From: Apostichopus japonicus
Lineage: Eukaryota; Echinodermata; Holothuroidea; Aspidochirotida; Stichopodidae
NCBI RefSeq assembly: GCF_037975245.1
Contig: NC_092575.1
Coordinates: 18,175,841 to 18,239,840 of the forward strand
Length of the DNA: 64,000 nt
Reading direction: 5' to 3'
In this document: one piece after another, positions 23,351-35,000 of the stretch
Layout: each line of letters starts with the position of its first letter
How positions within the stretch are numbered: the stretch's first letter is position 1
Position numbers and translations under genes: made by a program
Notes under the pieces: generated by a model
Told to the model about the DNA's origin: nothing
Seen by the model: only the letters and a program-made list of their open reading frames with translations
The model's database searches: none

Positions 23351-23638
23351 CACGTTGTATGCTCCTTGCAATAGTTCCGAACGGGTTTCTTCTTCGATAT
23401 GTTGTGGAGCTTCAATTTCGGCTCATTTGACAGGCTCGAACTGATACGGTTCTATATCCTAACAGTAACACCTCAGGTCCACCCTCAACATTTGGTTCAA
23501 TATTGGCATGATCATCGCCTTCACTCTCTGCTTCGAATATTAGAAAGGGCACTCCAATTCTAGTACAATTTCACTGCCTGGTGAAGAACCACTATCACTT
23601 TGAACTTCGGTTGCCACATTTGGTTCTAAATCTGACAT
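23351..23638 (-). pseudogene. Acidic N-terminal exon remnant of the P2X7-like gene
   Basis: On the minus strand an ATG at 23,638 begins MSDLEPNVATEVQSDSGS; an acidic, Ser/Glu-rich sequence continues through frame changes, with pieces EAESEGDDHANIEPNV and EPYQFEPV, and ends at a good donor (gtaaga, 23,350-23,345). An acidic leader with a PYxFEP motif ahead of the Cys-rich domain is common in stand-alone P2X7-C-like proteins of invertebrates, and this piece lies about 470 bp upstream of the recognisable domain on the same strand. Stops and frameshifts show it is not intact. The link between the two pieces is an inference from order and motif. Confidence 0.45.
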
Positions 23639-24372
23639 TCCACGGGAAATTTAGATTTGAATTCGTGCTGACTTGTTATCGATTGTTTTGTGTATTTATG
23701 TACACTTGTCGGAGTGTAGGTATGATATATGTTCGGAGGAAACAGCGAGAGCAAATCGTGTTCCTAAAATGTTGTCACATTAGGTCATGAGATTACGAAA
23801 AAAAATTTCGAAGGGAAAAATCAAGTTTCTAATTGGCAGAGTGGTTGATATATGTTCTAGAGAACATGCTTCGATGGATCCCAAATATACAGGATGTTGA
23901 CATTTTCGTGTCGTGGCCATAATAAGTAAGAATTTGAAAATTGCCATTTTAGACTCTATGAGCCTTAAGTATAGCTAAGGGTATTGGTTATGATATGTAA
24001 TCACGGAATATGACAAAAAGGTCTCATCATTTTACGCTTGAGTGATTTGGGGGCAAATTTTGTGAAAAATCACCAAAATATCGCAATGTGGCACGAGATT
24101 GACACGGAAGTAACAACACATTGGTACACCATGGCATGTGCCCAAAAATGCACTGATGAAGTAATAATTAGACTGGAAGAACATGTTCATGGCCTGTAGA
24201 GACCAATGTACTACCTGTGTCTGTTGTTTTGATCTGTGTGTTATTGAGATGTGTAGTAGTACAAGTAAAGGATGGTATAAGGAGCCACTAGTTTCAATGT
24301 TAAGCTATTGAAAAAGTAAAACCTGAGGAACTGAAGTTGTACATCTGGTGAGTAGTCTACTTTTATACAGTG
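23639..24372. other. No feature recognised
   Basis: AT-rich intergenic or intronic DNA between the P2X7-like remnant and the hAT-type MITE. Short frames on both strands show no domain. Confidence 0.5.
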
Positions 24373-25318
24373 TAGTGCTGATAGTCGTGATCGATTAATC
24401 GCCAGTAGTCGCGATTACACTTTGGAAGTTTGATTAATCGCTCTCAAAACCTAAGTTGCGATTACTGGACTAAAGCTAGCACTACACACAATCTGCTATT
24501 GAAAAATAGCCTAACCTATCAAAAACAACACTTAAGCAGTTTGTCAGCAAATATTGCAAACACAGGTTCTTACAATGCTACACTAGAACTGTGCTGTGTT
24601 AAAAATCAGCAAGCACCTGTTCAGGTTAGATTCATGCGTTTACTTGTTAGTAATACGATTGTTCTGCAGTGCAACATTTAGTCCTAGCAATGTTTCATCA
24701 TTGCGCATAATTGCAAATTCCCAAATTTATTAATCTTTAATGATTGCCAAAGAATTTGTAATTTCTTCAAACATGCATGTTTACAGTATATTTCATTTCT
24801 GGCCAGTGGTTCACATGTATCATATGTCTGATAGAGTGTGTCGATTGCGGTGAAGTTTCATTTCAATGTGTCATAATATGTGCGTGCTATCACACTAGGC
24901 TAAAGCCTAGCCTAGAAGGTGAACGTCCTTCTACAGAAAACTCTTGCATAGTAATCATCACACCGCTACAGGGTGTTGCATCTATTCATTCATTTTTTTG
25001 CTGTGATTAGTGCTAGTAGTTGTAGTAGCCTTGTAGATCCATTCCAAAGTTTTTGATTTACTTTGAAGGATTTTAAGAAATGTTGAATATTGAAATTTGT
25101 TGACAGTTTTTGTTTGGTAGATGTTTTAACATGAATTAGACATCACACATTAAGACTTGAAAGAACAAATAGGGACAGTGCACCATGGAAAAAGATTTGT
25201 TTGACCGTATTTCTGCAATGTAGAAATGACAGTGATGATGCCATAACTGTAACCGAGTATCGCGAGAAGAGCTATGCGATTAATCAACTACAAAAGTAAG
25301 AGTCGACTATCAGCACTA
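24373..25318. mobile_element. Non-autonomous hAT-type DNA transposon (about 946 bp)
   Basis: Left end tagtgctgatagtcg and right end (cgactatcagcacta) are perfect 15-bp inverted repeats whose first bases fit the hAT terminal pattern (T/C)A(A/G)NG. The flanking 8-mers are atacagtg (24,365-24,372) and atactgtg (25,319-25,326), an 8-bp target duplication with one mismatch. Both subterminal regions contain gattaatcg motifs in opposite orientation, typical of hAT subterminal repeats. The interior has no transposase domain, so it depends on an autonomous relative. Confidence 0.8.
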
Positions 25319-25507
25319 ATACTGTGTACCTAGCAGAGCAAAAAGCGACAGTCAGAATTTAAATGCATACATTACAATGTAATATATGTGGTGTAAGAAT
25401 CAGTTTTATTGAGACCCAGACTGCAATCAGAATAAGGATAGGCCTATATACAGTAACACATTTGTAAATGGAAAGCTCACACCTTCACAATGTCAGACTA
25501 AGATTGG
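25319..25507. other. Spacer between hAT-type MITE and endonuclease fragment
   Basis: Short AT-rich stretch; nothing recognised apart from the right copy of the hAT target duplication at its start. Confidence 0.5.
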
Positions 25508-25785
25508 ATGGCATGGGCTGATGAAATAAATGCAAATGTTGCAAAATATACATCAGCCCCAACAAGTTACACAAAGGGATGCAGGATGTGGACAGGTGCC
25601 TACACCATCAGTAAGCCAGGGGCACCAGCATATGGCATTATCCGCACAATGCTATCCCTGGCAGCTAAGAGAAGAGCCACATTCCAGCATCTGCTCTTCA
25701 AAGTATTGTGCAAAGAAATTAACTTTTTAAGTACCAAATCATTTCACATCTCCCACATATGCCACAACAGCCTATGTGTGGAGGT
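25508..25785 (+). pseudogene. I-PpoI-type zinc-loop (His-Me finger) endonuclease-like fragment
   Basis: The frame from the ATG at 25,508 includes GCRMWTGAYT, then ATFQHLLFKVLC and HISHICHNSLCVEVSH. A W-T-G block followed by H-hydrophobic residues and then an SHxCHNxxCVxxxH motif is the signature of the zinc-binding loop region of I-PpoI-like homing endonuclease proteins, which are abundant as uncharacterised proteins in cnidarians, amphioxus and molluscs. In the family the Cys and His residues of the SHxCHNxxC segment bind structural zinc and help form the active site. The piece ends where block B starts (about 25,786), so its C-terminus is missing. Likely a truncated relic; motif support is good, activity is unlikely. 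Confidence 0.6.
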
Positions 25786-25915
25786 GTCACATCCATTGCT
25801 TGTGTCTCTGTGAGCCATCATAGCACTGTGACAGGCCCTTAATAAGACTTGCAAATTTACTAACCTGTTTACTGTAGATTTTGTCATATATCAGAGGAGA
25901 GTACTGCTTTAGTCA

Positions 25916-26974
25916 GTGCTCTGTAGAGAGACCTGTTTATTGAAATCTAAACTGTACACTATGGGTGTTTCACATCAGGTTCTCTGCTGGGTGGATGCTT
26001 TTCTGAGTGATAGAGAGCAGTCGGTTGTTGTCAATGGGTCTAGGTCTAATCCTTCTAAGGTTACTTCCGGTGTTCCGCAAGGGTCAGTTTTGGGACCCAT
26101 TCTCTTCCTGGCCTATATTAATGATATTGGTAATGCTGTTTCTTCTGGTCTCCGACTGTTCGCTGAGTACTGTGTCTGTTATCGGGTTATCGATGATGTC
26201 AGTGATGGTCATCAACTTCAGGAAGATATTAATATACTAGGGCAATGGGCTAAAGATTGGGGCATGAGTTTCCAGCCGGTGAAATGTAACATTATGACCA
26301 TTACTAGAAAGAGGAAACCTGTAAATTTCAATTACATGCTCAATGGGGTTCACTTGGTTAAGGTTGATTGTATTAAATATCTGGGTATTCATATCACTTC
26401 AGATCTCAACTGGGGAAAGCATATTCAAAATGTGTGTAACAAAGGAAATAGGATATTGGGAGTTCTTTGTAGAAACTTATCCCCTTGTTCGAAGGATGCA
26501 AAATTGGCTGCATATAAAGGTCTCCTCCTGCCAGTATTGGAATATGCCAGTTCTGTCTGGGATCCCCACCAAGCTTTTTTGCAGCACAACCTCGAAAACA
26601 TTCAGAGGCGTGCAGCCCGTTTCATCGCTTCAGATTATTCAAGAGAGCCTGGCTCTGTCTCATCTCTGTTACGGGACCTAAACCTGGGGCCCTTGGCAGA
26701 GAGGCGCAGACAAAGTAGAATCATCTTATTTGCTAAGGGCATCTATGGTCAGGCTCAGATCCCTATTGACTGCCTAAGAAAGCCTCTGCGTAGGAGTCGG
26801 AACATGCACGATATGCATTTCTGCCAACTGTATGCCAGTACCAATTGCTATAAGTATAGTTTTTTTCCAAATACAATTAGGGATTGGAATAGTCTGCCTT
26901 CAGACCTCATTAGTAGTTCCAGTGGTTCTGTGAATCCTGTCACTTATATCAGTACTCGGGTCAGATCTAATTAA
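25916..26974 (+). pseudogene. Non-LTR retrotransposon reverse transcriptase fragment (CR1/Jockey-like), inactive
   Basis: A single open frame of 352 codons covers the second half of a non-LTR reverse transcriptase and its C-terminal tail. Motifs in order: WVDAFLSDREQSVVVNG, SGVPQGSVLGPILFL (fingers-palm motif), then RLFAEYCVCYRV where the catalytic FADD/YADD should be, KCNIMTI, IKYLGIHI, LLLPVLEYASSVWDP, the RRAARFI block, and FFPNTIRDWNSLP near the end. The two catalytic aspartates of the FADD box are replaced (FAEY), so the enzyme cannot polymerise. The endonuclease and N-terminal palm are missing, and no poly-A or 3' repeat tail is clear after the stop. It sits inside block B and interrupts sequence that is continuous in block A. 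The clade call (CR1/Jockey group) rests on the C-terminal pattern. Confidence 0.9.
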
Positions 26975-27498
26975 TTACTCTCTTGACGTGTGTGTGGTGA
27001 GATATTGTCCCTTTTTGCGGATGTGTCACCGTATCGAAGACGAAGACGAGGTGTACTACATCAGAATGATAAGCTGCAGCCATTGTTCTACTGAATCCAT
27101 ATTACATGCCTTGCCATCAGCATCAGTTGTGAGGTACATGACCGTACCCATTCTTCATAATAATAATCAGTTTTTTATCCTCAAAGTTCAACAAAATTCC
27201 AGTGACCTATTCACTAGTTTGTTTGTATACAAATGCTTAAATGGTTATAAGCATTTATTGGAAGTCTAAGCAGTTGAATAGCTGCACATAGAATGATACA
27301 AGACAAGACTTACACTGAGAAACTAGTCAATATGATCTACTACAACGATTTAGGAATGTTGCTTGAACAGCGCCCTCATTCTAGATCTGGTCACAGCTAG
27401 AACATAGGTCTCCTGAGTAGTTTTCGCAACAAAATCTGACAAAATACCTTTGAAAAGCAGTGCCAAAGTAACAAGTAACTTTTTCTCTTTCATTTTAG

Positions 27499-27580
27499 GG
27501 CCAGAGTTTACTCGATACAGGGAGTGATCACATTTTCAGAGGGAAGAAGGCCAACTTGCGTCAAGTTTCCACCAGAGGGG
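27499..27580 (+). pseudogene. Broken duplicate of the exon at 21,333-21,421
   Basis: The acceptor tttctctttcattttag is kept, but the body carries deletions near the start, a 4-bp insertion near 27,557 and a donor changed from gtaagt to ataagt. No frame stays open over its length. The identical shared 3' part (ttttcagagggaagaaggcc) shows the relation to the block A exon. Confidence 0.6.
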
Positions 27581-27894
27581 ATAAGTAGCACCAACTGAGG
27601 GACTGTGCTTAAAACACATTGTGTGGACCCAAGAACAATTTAGACATTCAGTAGATGCCAGCCATGCTGATGGAATGACTTCTAATCACACTAGGGAATA
27701 TGTCAACCATTGGGCTCTCACTTGTTTAAAGTTCAGTACTGCATTATTCATATAGACTGTACAACATGTGTGAGACACCATATGAAGATTCACACAATAG
27801 ACAGAGATAAACAAAAATGATATAAGTCATTACTTCTGAAACTATCATAAAAAGAGGTTGAAAGTGGATTTTAGAAATGTCAACTGTTACTTTA

Positions 27895-28020
27895 GCTGGC
27901 ATACTCCTATTAGCATCTATATCAATCCGTACCAAGTGTGCTTCTTCAGAAAAAGTGCCAAAAAGCAACAGGAGACATCTTTTTTGATATGTCATCAATC
28001 ACTGGACTGGTTTATGTTTT
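27895..28020. mobile_element. MITE family D, copy 4 (fragment)
   Basis: Starts gctggcatactcctattagc after ttta and follows copy 3 for about 125 bp, then loses similarity. It lies at the end of block B, at the position equivalent to copy 3 in block A. Confidence 0.5.
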
Positions 28021-28035
28021 TAGTTCTACCATGTA

Positions 28036-28062
28036 GCTTGTACTCTCTCTCTCTGTCTCTGA
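28036..28062. repeat. (TC)n-rich microsatellite
   Basis: Short tract of alternating t and c, reading ctctctctctctgtctct. Confidence 0.7.
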
Positions 28063-28110
28063 GTTGTGCTCACCTCCTTCTGTATGCTCTGCCTCTGTTA
28101 TATAGTCTAT

Positions 28111-28182
28111 CAGGGTTGTTGATTTTTTTGATTTAAATCAGATTTTTTTGATTTAAATCGGATTTTTTTGATTTTTTTAAAA
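28111..28182. mobile_element. Possible hAT-like element end with gatttaaatc repeats
   Basis: Starts cagggttgttgattttttt and repeats gatttttttgatttaaatc about three times. A CAGGGTTG start followed by gatttaaatc repeats is a pattern seen at ends of non-autonomous hAT elements. I find no matching right end before the assembly gap at 28,901, so only one terminus is visible, if it is one. Confidence 0.3.
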
Positions 28183-28900
28183 CCACATTTCAGTTGGACC
28201 CCATTGTTGCCTACATTATCACATATATGCACCCATATCCACCCAGATCATTATATCCCCACATTGGGGATATTATGGTGTTGATCACTTTCAATTTGAC
28301 CACATGTGACCCACTGCAGTGGCCATTTAATTCATCCAATTTGAACAAAACAAATGAGAGCAACGTATGGTGGTACCAAAAGTTGGTGGTGATCTCATAT
28401 AGTTCCTGATATTCTCCCATTTGGCTTTTAAACACACTGTGATTGCTATGATGTGGGGATATACGTTGGCGGTTTAACGCCAGCTGATGTCTAGTTTTAA
28501 TATATAAGCCTTATAGGCCTATAATATATTCAGAATACTTTGCAGGCTAATTAAACCTGGGCCCTGGGCCTCAATCAATTTCCCATTGAACACACATGAC
28601 CTAAGGCTACTGCAAGTCTAAGAATACCAATTCCAGTCATTCACTTGGGGAGCTTGTTTGTGCAAGCACTGTGGGCCTAACACTTCATAGTTTATCCATC
28701 AATATACACAGGAAATACATTCTGGTCCACTCCACTAGTGATAATTGGAGATTACACTAACACCTATTGTATTCTGGGGTGTTGTTTGAGCACTTGACTT
28801 ATGAATTGAAGTGTCATGACTCATATATCATATGCATGCATACAACTTTCATGGCATCAAAATATAGCAAACTACATTCCTGATTTTGTAGGGTTTAGCT
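28183..28900. other. No feature recognised up to the assembly gap
   Basis: AT-rich DNA with short, overlapping frames on both strands and no domain. It is unlike the satellite on the other side of the gap. Confidence 0.5.
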
Positions 28901-29000
28901 NNNNNNNNNNNNNNNNNNNNNNNNNNNNNNNNNNNNNNNNNNNNNNNNNNNNNNNNNNNNNNNNNNNNNNNNNNNNNNNNNNNNNNNNNNNNNNNNNNNN
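28901..29000. other. Assembly gap of 100 N
   Basis: Exactly 100 unknown bases, a conventional placeholder length. The left side is non-satellite and the right side begins in mid-unit, so the left boundary of the second satellite is hidden here and its true length is unknown. Confidence 0.95.
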
Positions 29001-32000
29001 AATATCCATTGTTTGCTAGGTAGAAGGATTTAGTTCTTGTTAAGTTCTTGAGAGACAAATTTTAATTTAAATGTCTGTACCCCACAAGGTATCCTGGTAC
29101 TCATACCACATTACCAGAACACAGTATCAATAGGTGAATTTTCATATTCCAGTATAAAAACAAGGTCAAAGTTATTGTTGGCTTCTAATAGCAATGAAGG
29201 CATCTAAATTTAGGCTGCCACTTAGATGCATTAAGGTGTATTTATATCACATTTAAGTTCTGTTCCCCACAAGCTACACTGGAACTCATATAATATTAGG
29301 TCCTACAATGCGAATAATAAGTATTTTTTTGTGTATAGATTATCGCTGTCAATTAGATGAATTTATATTGAAGAATTTTCATTGTTTGCTACGTACAGTA
29401 GATGGCTTTAGTTCTTATTAAGTTCTTGAGAGACAAATTGTAATTTAACTGTCTGTACCCCACAAGGTATCCTGGCACTCATACAACATGACCAGAATAC
29501 AACATCAATAGGTGAATTTTCATATTCCAGTATAAAACCAGGGTCAAAGTTATTGTTTGGCTTCTAATAGCAATGGAGGCATCTACTCTAGCTGTCACTT
29601 AGATGCATTAAGGTATATTTATATCACATTTAAGTTCTGTACCCCACAAGCTACACTGGTACTCATATAATATTAGGTCCTACAATGCGAATGATAAGTT
29701 TTATTCTGTATAGATTATTGCTGTCAATTAGATGAATTTATATTGAAGAGTTTTCATTGTTTGCTAGGTAGATGGATTTAGTTCTAATCAAGTTCTTGAG
29801 AGACATATTGTAATTGTAATTTAACTGTCTGTACCCCACAAGGTATCCTGGCACTCATACCACATGACCAGAATACAGCATCAATACGTGAATTTTCATT
29901 ATCCTGTATATAAAGCACTGTCAAAGTTATTGTAGGCTACTCATAGCAATGAAGGCATCTACTTAAGGCTTCCACTTAGATGCATTAAGGTATATTTAAA
30001 TCACATTAAAGTTCTGTACCCCACAAGCTACACTTGTACTCATATAATCTTAAGTCCTACAATGCGAATAAAAATTTGACTGTACAGATAACCGCGGTCA
30101 ATCGGTGAATTCATATCAAGGAATATCCATTGTTTGCTAGGTAGAAGGATTTAGTTCTTGTTAAGTTCTTGAGAGACAAATTTTAATTTAAATGTCTGTA
30201 CCCCACAAGCTAGGTATCCTGGTACTCATACCACATTACCAGAATACAGTATCAATAGGTGAATTCTCATATTCCAGTATAAAACCAAGGTCAAGGTTAT
30301 TGTTGGCTTCTAATAGCAATGTTCAAAGGCATCTACTTTAGGCTGCCACTTAGATGCATTAAGGTGTATTTATATCACATTTAAGTTCTGTACCCCACAA
30401 GCTACACTGGTACTCATATAATATTAGGTCCTACAATGCGAATAATAAGTATTTTTTTGTGTATAGATTATCGCTGTCAATTAGATGAATTTATATTGAA
30501 GAATTTTCATTGTTTGCTACGTACAGTAGATGGCTTTAGTTCTTATTAAGTTCTTGAGAGACAAATTGTAATTTAACTGTCTGTACCCCACAAGGTATCC
30601 TGGCACTCATACCACATGAACAGAGTACAGTACTACAAATTGTAATTTAACTGTCTGTACCCCACAAGGTATCCTGGCACTCATACCACATGACCAGAGT
30701 ACAGTACTACAAATTGTAATTTAACTGTCTGTACCCCACAAGGTATCCTGGCACTCATACCACATTACCAGAATACAGTATCAATAGGTGAATTTTCATA
30801 TTCCAGTATAAACAAACCAAGGTCAAAGTTATTGTTGGCTTCTAATAGCAATGTTCAAAGGCATCTACTTTAGTCTGCCACTTAGATGCATTAGGGTGTA
30901 TTTATATCACATTTAAGTTCTGTACCCCACAAGCTACACTGGTACTCATATAATGTTAGGTCCTACAATGCGAATAATAAGTATTTTTTTGTGTATAGAT
31001 TATCGCTGTCAATTAGTTGAATTTATATTGAAGAATTTTCATTGTTTGCTACGTACAGTAGATGGCTTTAGTTCTTATTAAGTTCTTGAGAGACAAATTG
31101 TAATTTAACTGTCTGTACCCCACAAGGTATCCTGGCACTCATACCACATGAACAGAGTACAGTACTACAAATTGTAATTTAACTGTCTGTACCCCACAAG
31201 GTATCCTGGCACTCATACCACATGACCAGAGTATAGTATCAACAAGTTAATATTTATTATCCAGTATATTAAGCACTGTAAAAAATATTGTTGGCTACTC
31301 ATAGCAATGAAGGCATCTACTTAAGGCTTCCACTTAGATGCATTAAGGTATATTTATATCACATTAAAGTTCTGTACCCCACAAGCTACACTTGTACTCA
31401 TATAATCTTAAGTCCTACAATGCGAATAAAAATTTGACTGTACAGATAACCGCGGTCAATCGGTGAATTCATATCAAGGAATATCCATTGTTTGCTAGGT
31501 AGAAGGATTTAGTTCTTGTTAAGTTCTTGAGAGACAAATTTTAATTTAAATGTCTGTACCCCACAAGGTATCCTGGTACTCATACCACATTACCAGAACA
31601 CAGTATCAATAGGTGAATTTTCATATTCCAGTATAAAACCAAGGTCAAAGTTATTGTTGGCTTCTAATAGCAATGAAGGCATCTAAATTTAGGCTGCCAC
31701 TTAGATGCATTAAGGTGTATTTATATCACATTTAAGTTCTGTACCCCACAAGCTACACTGGAACTCATATAATATTAGGTCCTACAATGCGAATAATAAG
31801 TATTTTTTTGTGTATAGATTATCGCTGTCAATTAGATGAATTTATATTGAAGAATTTTCATTGTTTGCTACGTACAGTAGATGGCTTTAGTTCTTATTAA
31901 GTTCTTGAGAGACAAATTGTAATTTAACTGTCTGTACCCCACAAGGTATCCTGGCACTCATACAACATGACCAGAATACAACATCAATAGGTGAATTTTC

Positions 32001-35000
32001 ATATTCCAGTATAAAACCAGGGTCAAAGTTATTGTTTGGCTTCTAATAGCAATGGAGGCATCTACTCTAGCTGTCACTTAGATGCATTAAGGTATATTTA
32101 TATCACATTTAAGTTCTGTACCCCACAAGCTACACTGGTACTCATATAATATTAGGTCCTACACTGCGAATGATAAGTTTTATTCTGTATAGATTATTGC
32201 TGTCAATTAGATGAATTTATATTGAAGAGTTTTCATTGTTTGCTAGGTAGATGGATTTAGTTCTAATCAAGTTCTTGAGAGACATATTGTAATTGTAATT
32301 TAACTGTCTGTACCCCACAAGGTATCCTGGCACTCATACCACATGACCAGAATACAGCATCAATAGGTGAATTTTCATTATCCTGTATATAAAGCACTGT
32401 CAAAGTTATTGTAGGCTACTCATAGCAATGAAGGCATCTTCTTAAGGCTTCCACTTAGATGCATTAAGGTATATTTAAATCACATTAAAGTTCTGTACCC
32501 CACAAGCTACACTTGTACTCATATAATCTTAAGTCCTACAATGCGAATAAAAATTTGACTGTACAGATAACCGCGGTCAATCGGTGAATTCATATCAAGG
32601 AATATCCGTTGTTTGCTAGGTAGAAGGATTTAGTTCTTGTTAAGTTCTTGAGAGACAAATTTTAATTTAAATGTCTGTACCCCACAAGGTATCCTGGTAC
32701 TCATACCACATTACCAGAATACAGTATCAATAGGTGAATTTTCATATTCCAGTATAAAACCAAGGTCAAGGTTATTGTTGGCTTCTAATAGCAATGTTCA
32801 AAGGCATCTACTTTAGGCTGCCACTTAGATGCTTTAAGGTGTATTTATATCACATTTAAGTTCTGTACCCCACAAGCTACACTGGTACTCATATAATATT
32901 AGGTCCTACAATGCGAATAATAAGTATTTTTTTGTGTATAGATTATCGCTGTCAATTAGATGAATTTATATTGAAGAATTTTCATTGTTTGCTACGTACA
33001 GTAGATGGCTTTAGTTCTTATTAAGTTCTTGAGAGACAAATTGTAATTTAACTGTCTGTACCCCACAAGGTATCCTGGCACTCATACCACATGAACAGAG
33101 TACAGTACTACAAATTGTAATTTAACTGTCTGTACCCCACAAGGTATCCTGGCACTCATACCACATGACCAGAGTACAGTACTACAAATTGTAATTTAAC
33201 TGTCTGTACCCCACAAGGTATCCTGGCACTCATACCACATTACCAGAATACAGTATCAATAGGTGAATTTTCATATTCCAGTATAAACAAACCAAGGTCA
33301 AAGTTATTGTTGGCTTCTAATAGCAATGTTCAAAGGCATCTACTTTAGTCTGCCACTTAGATGCATTAGGGTGTATTTATATCACATTTAAGTTCTGTAC
33401 CCCACAAGCTACACTGGTACTCATATAATGTTAGGTCCTACAATGCGAATAATAAGTATTTTTTTGTGTATAGATTATCGCTGTCAATTAGTTGAATTTA
33501 TATTGAAGAATTTTCATTGTTTGCTACGTACAGTAGATGGCTTTAGTTCTTATTAAGTTCTTGAGAGACAAATTGTAATTTAACTGTCTGTACCCCACAA
33601 GGTATCCTGGCACTCATACCACATGAACAGAGTACAGTACTACAAATTGTAATTTAACTGTCTGTACCCCACAAGGTATCCTGGCACTCATACCACATGA
33701 CCAGAGTATAGTATCAACAAGTTAATATTTATTATCCAGTATATTAAGCACTGTAAAAAATATTGTTGGCTACTCATAGCAATGAAGGCATCTACTTAAG
33801 GCTTCCACTTAGATGCATTAAGGTATATTTATATCACATTAAAGTTCTGTACCCCACAAGCTACACTTGTACTCATATAATCTTAAGTCCTACAATGCGA
33901 ATAAAAATTTGACTGTACAGATAACCGCGGTCAATCGGTGAATTCATATCAAGGAATATCCATTGTTTGCTAGGTAGAAGGATTTAGTTCTTGTTAAGTT
34001 CTTGAGAGACAAATTTTAATTTAAATGTCTGTACCCCACAAGGTATCCTGGTACTCATACCACATTACCAGAACACAGTATCAATAGGTGAATTTTCATA
34101 TTCCAGTATAAAACCAAGGTCAAAGTTATTGTTGGCTTCTAATAGCAATGAAGGCATCTAAATTTAGGCTGCCACTTAGATGCATTAAGGTGTATTTATA
34201 TCACATTTAAGTTCTGTACCCCACAAGCTACACTGGAACTCATATAATATTAGGTCCTACAATGCGAATAATAAGTATTTTTTTGTGTATAGATTATCGC
34301 TGTCAATTAGATGAATTTATATTGAAGAATTTTCATTGTTTGCTACGTACAGTAGATGGCTTTAGTTCTTATTAAGTTCTTGAGAGACAAATTGTAATTT
34401 AACTGTCTGTACCCCACAAGGTATCCTGGCACTCATACAACATGACCAGAATACAACATCAATAGGTGAATTTTCATATTCCAGTATAAAACCAGGGTCA
34501 AAGTTATTGTTTGGCTTCTAATAGCAATGGAGGCATCTACTCTAGCTGTCACTTAGATGCATTAAGGTATATTTATATCACATTTAAGTTCTGTACCCCA
34601 CAAGCTACACTGGTACTCATATAATATTAGGTCCTACACTGCGAATGATAAGTTTTATTCTGTATAGATTATTGCTGTCAATTAGATGAATTTATATTGA
34701 AGAGTTTTCATTGTTTGCTAGGTAGATGGATTTAGTTCTAATCAAGTTCTTGAGAGACATATTGTAATTGTAATTGTAATTTAACTGTCTGTACCCCACA
34801 AGGTATCCTGGCACTCATACCACATGACCAGAATACAGCATCAATAGGTGAATTTTCATTATCCTGTATATAAAGCACTGTCAAAGTTATTGTAGGCTAC
34901 TCATAGCAATGAAGGCATCTTCTTAAGGCTTCCACTTAGATGCATTAAGGTATATTTAAATCACATTAAAGTTCTGTACCCCACAAGCTACACTTGTACT

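Larger units (their letters stand above)
25786..28030 (+). repeat. Duplicated block B (interrupted)
   Basis: Colinear with block A but split between about 25,880 and about 27,120 by the reverse-transcriptase fragment. It includes a minus-strand relic of the transposase remnant next to 25,790-25,880, a broken copy of the exon at 21,333, and MITE D copy 4 at its end. Confidence 0.85.
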
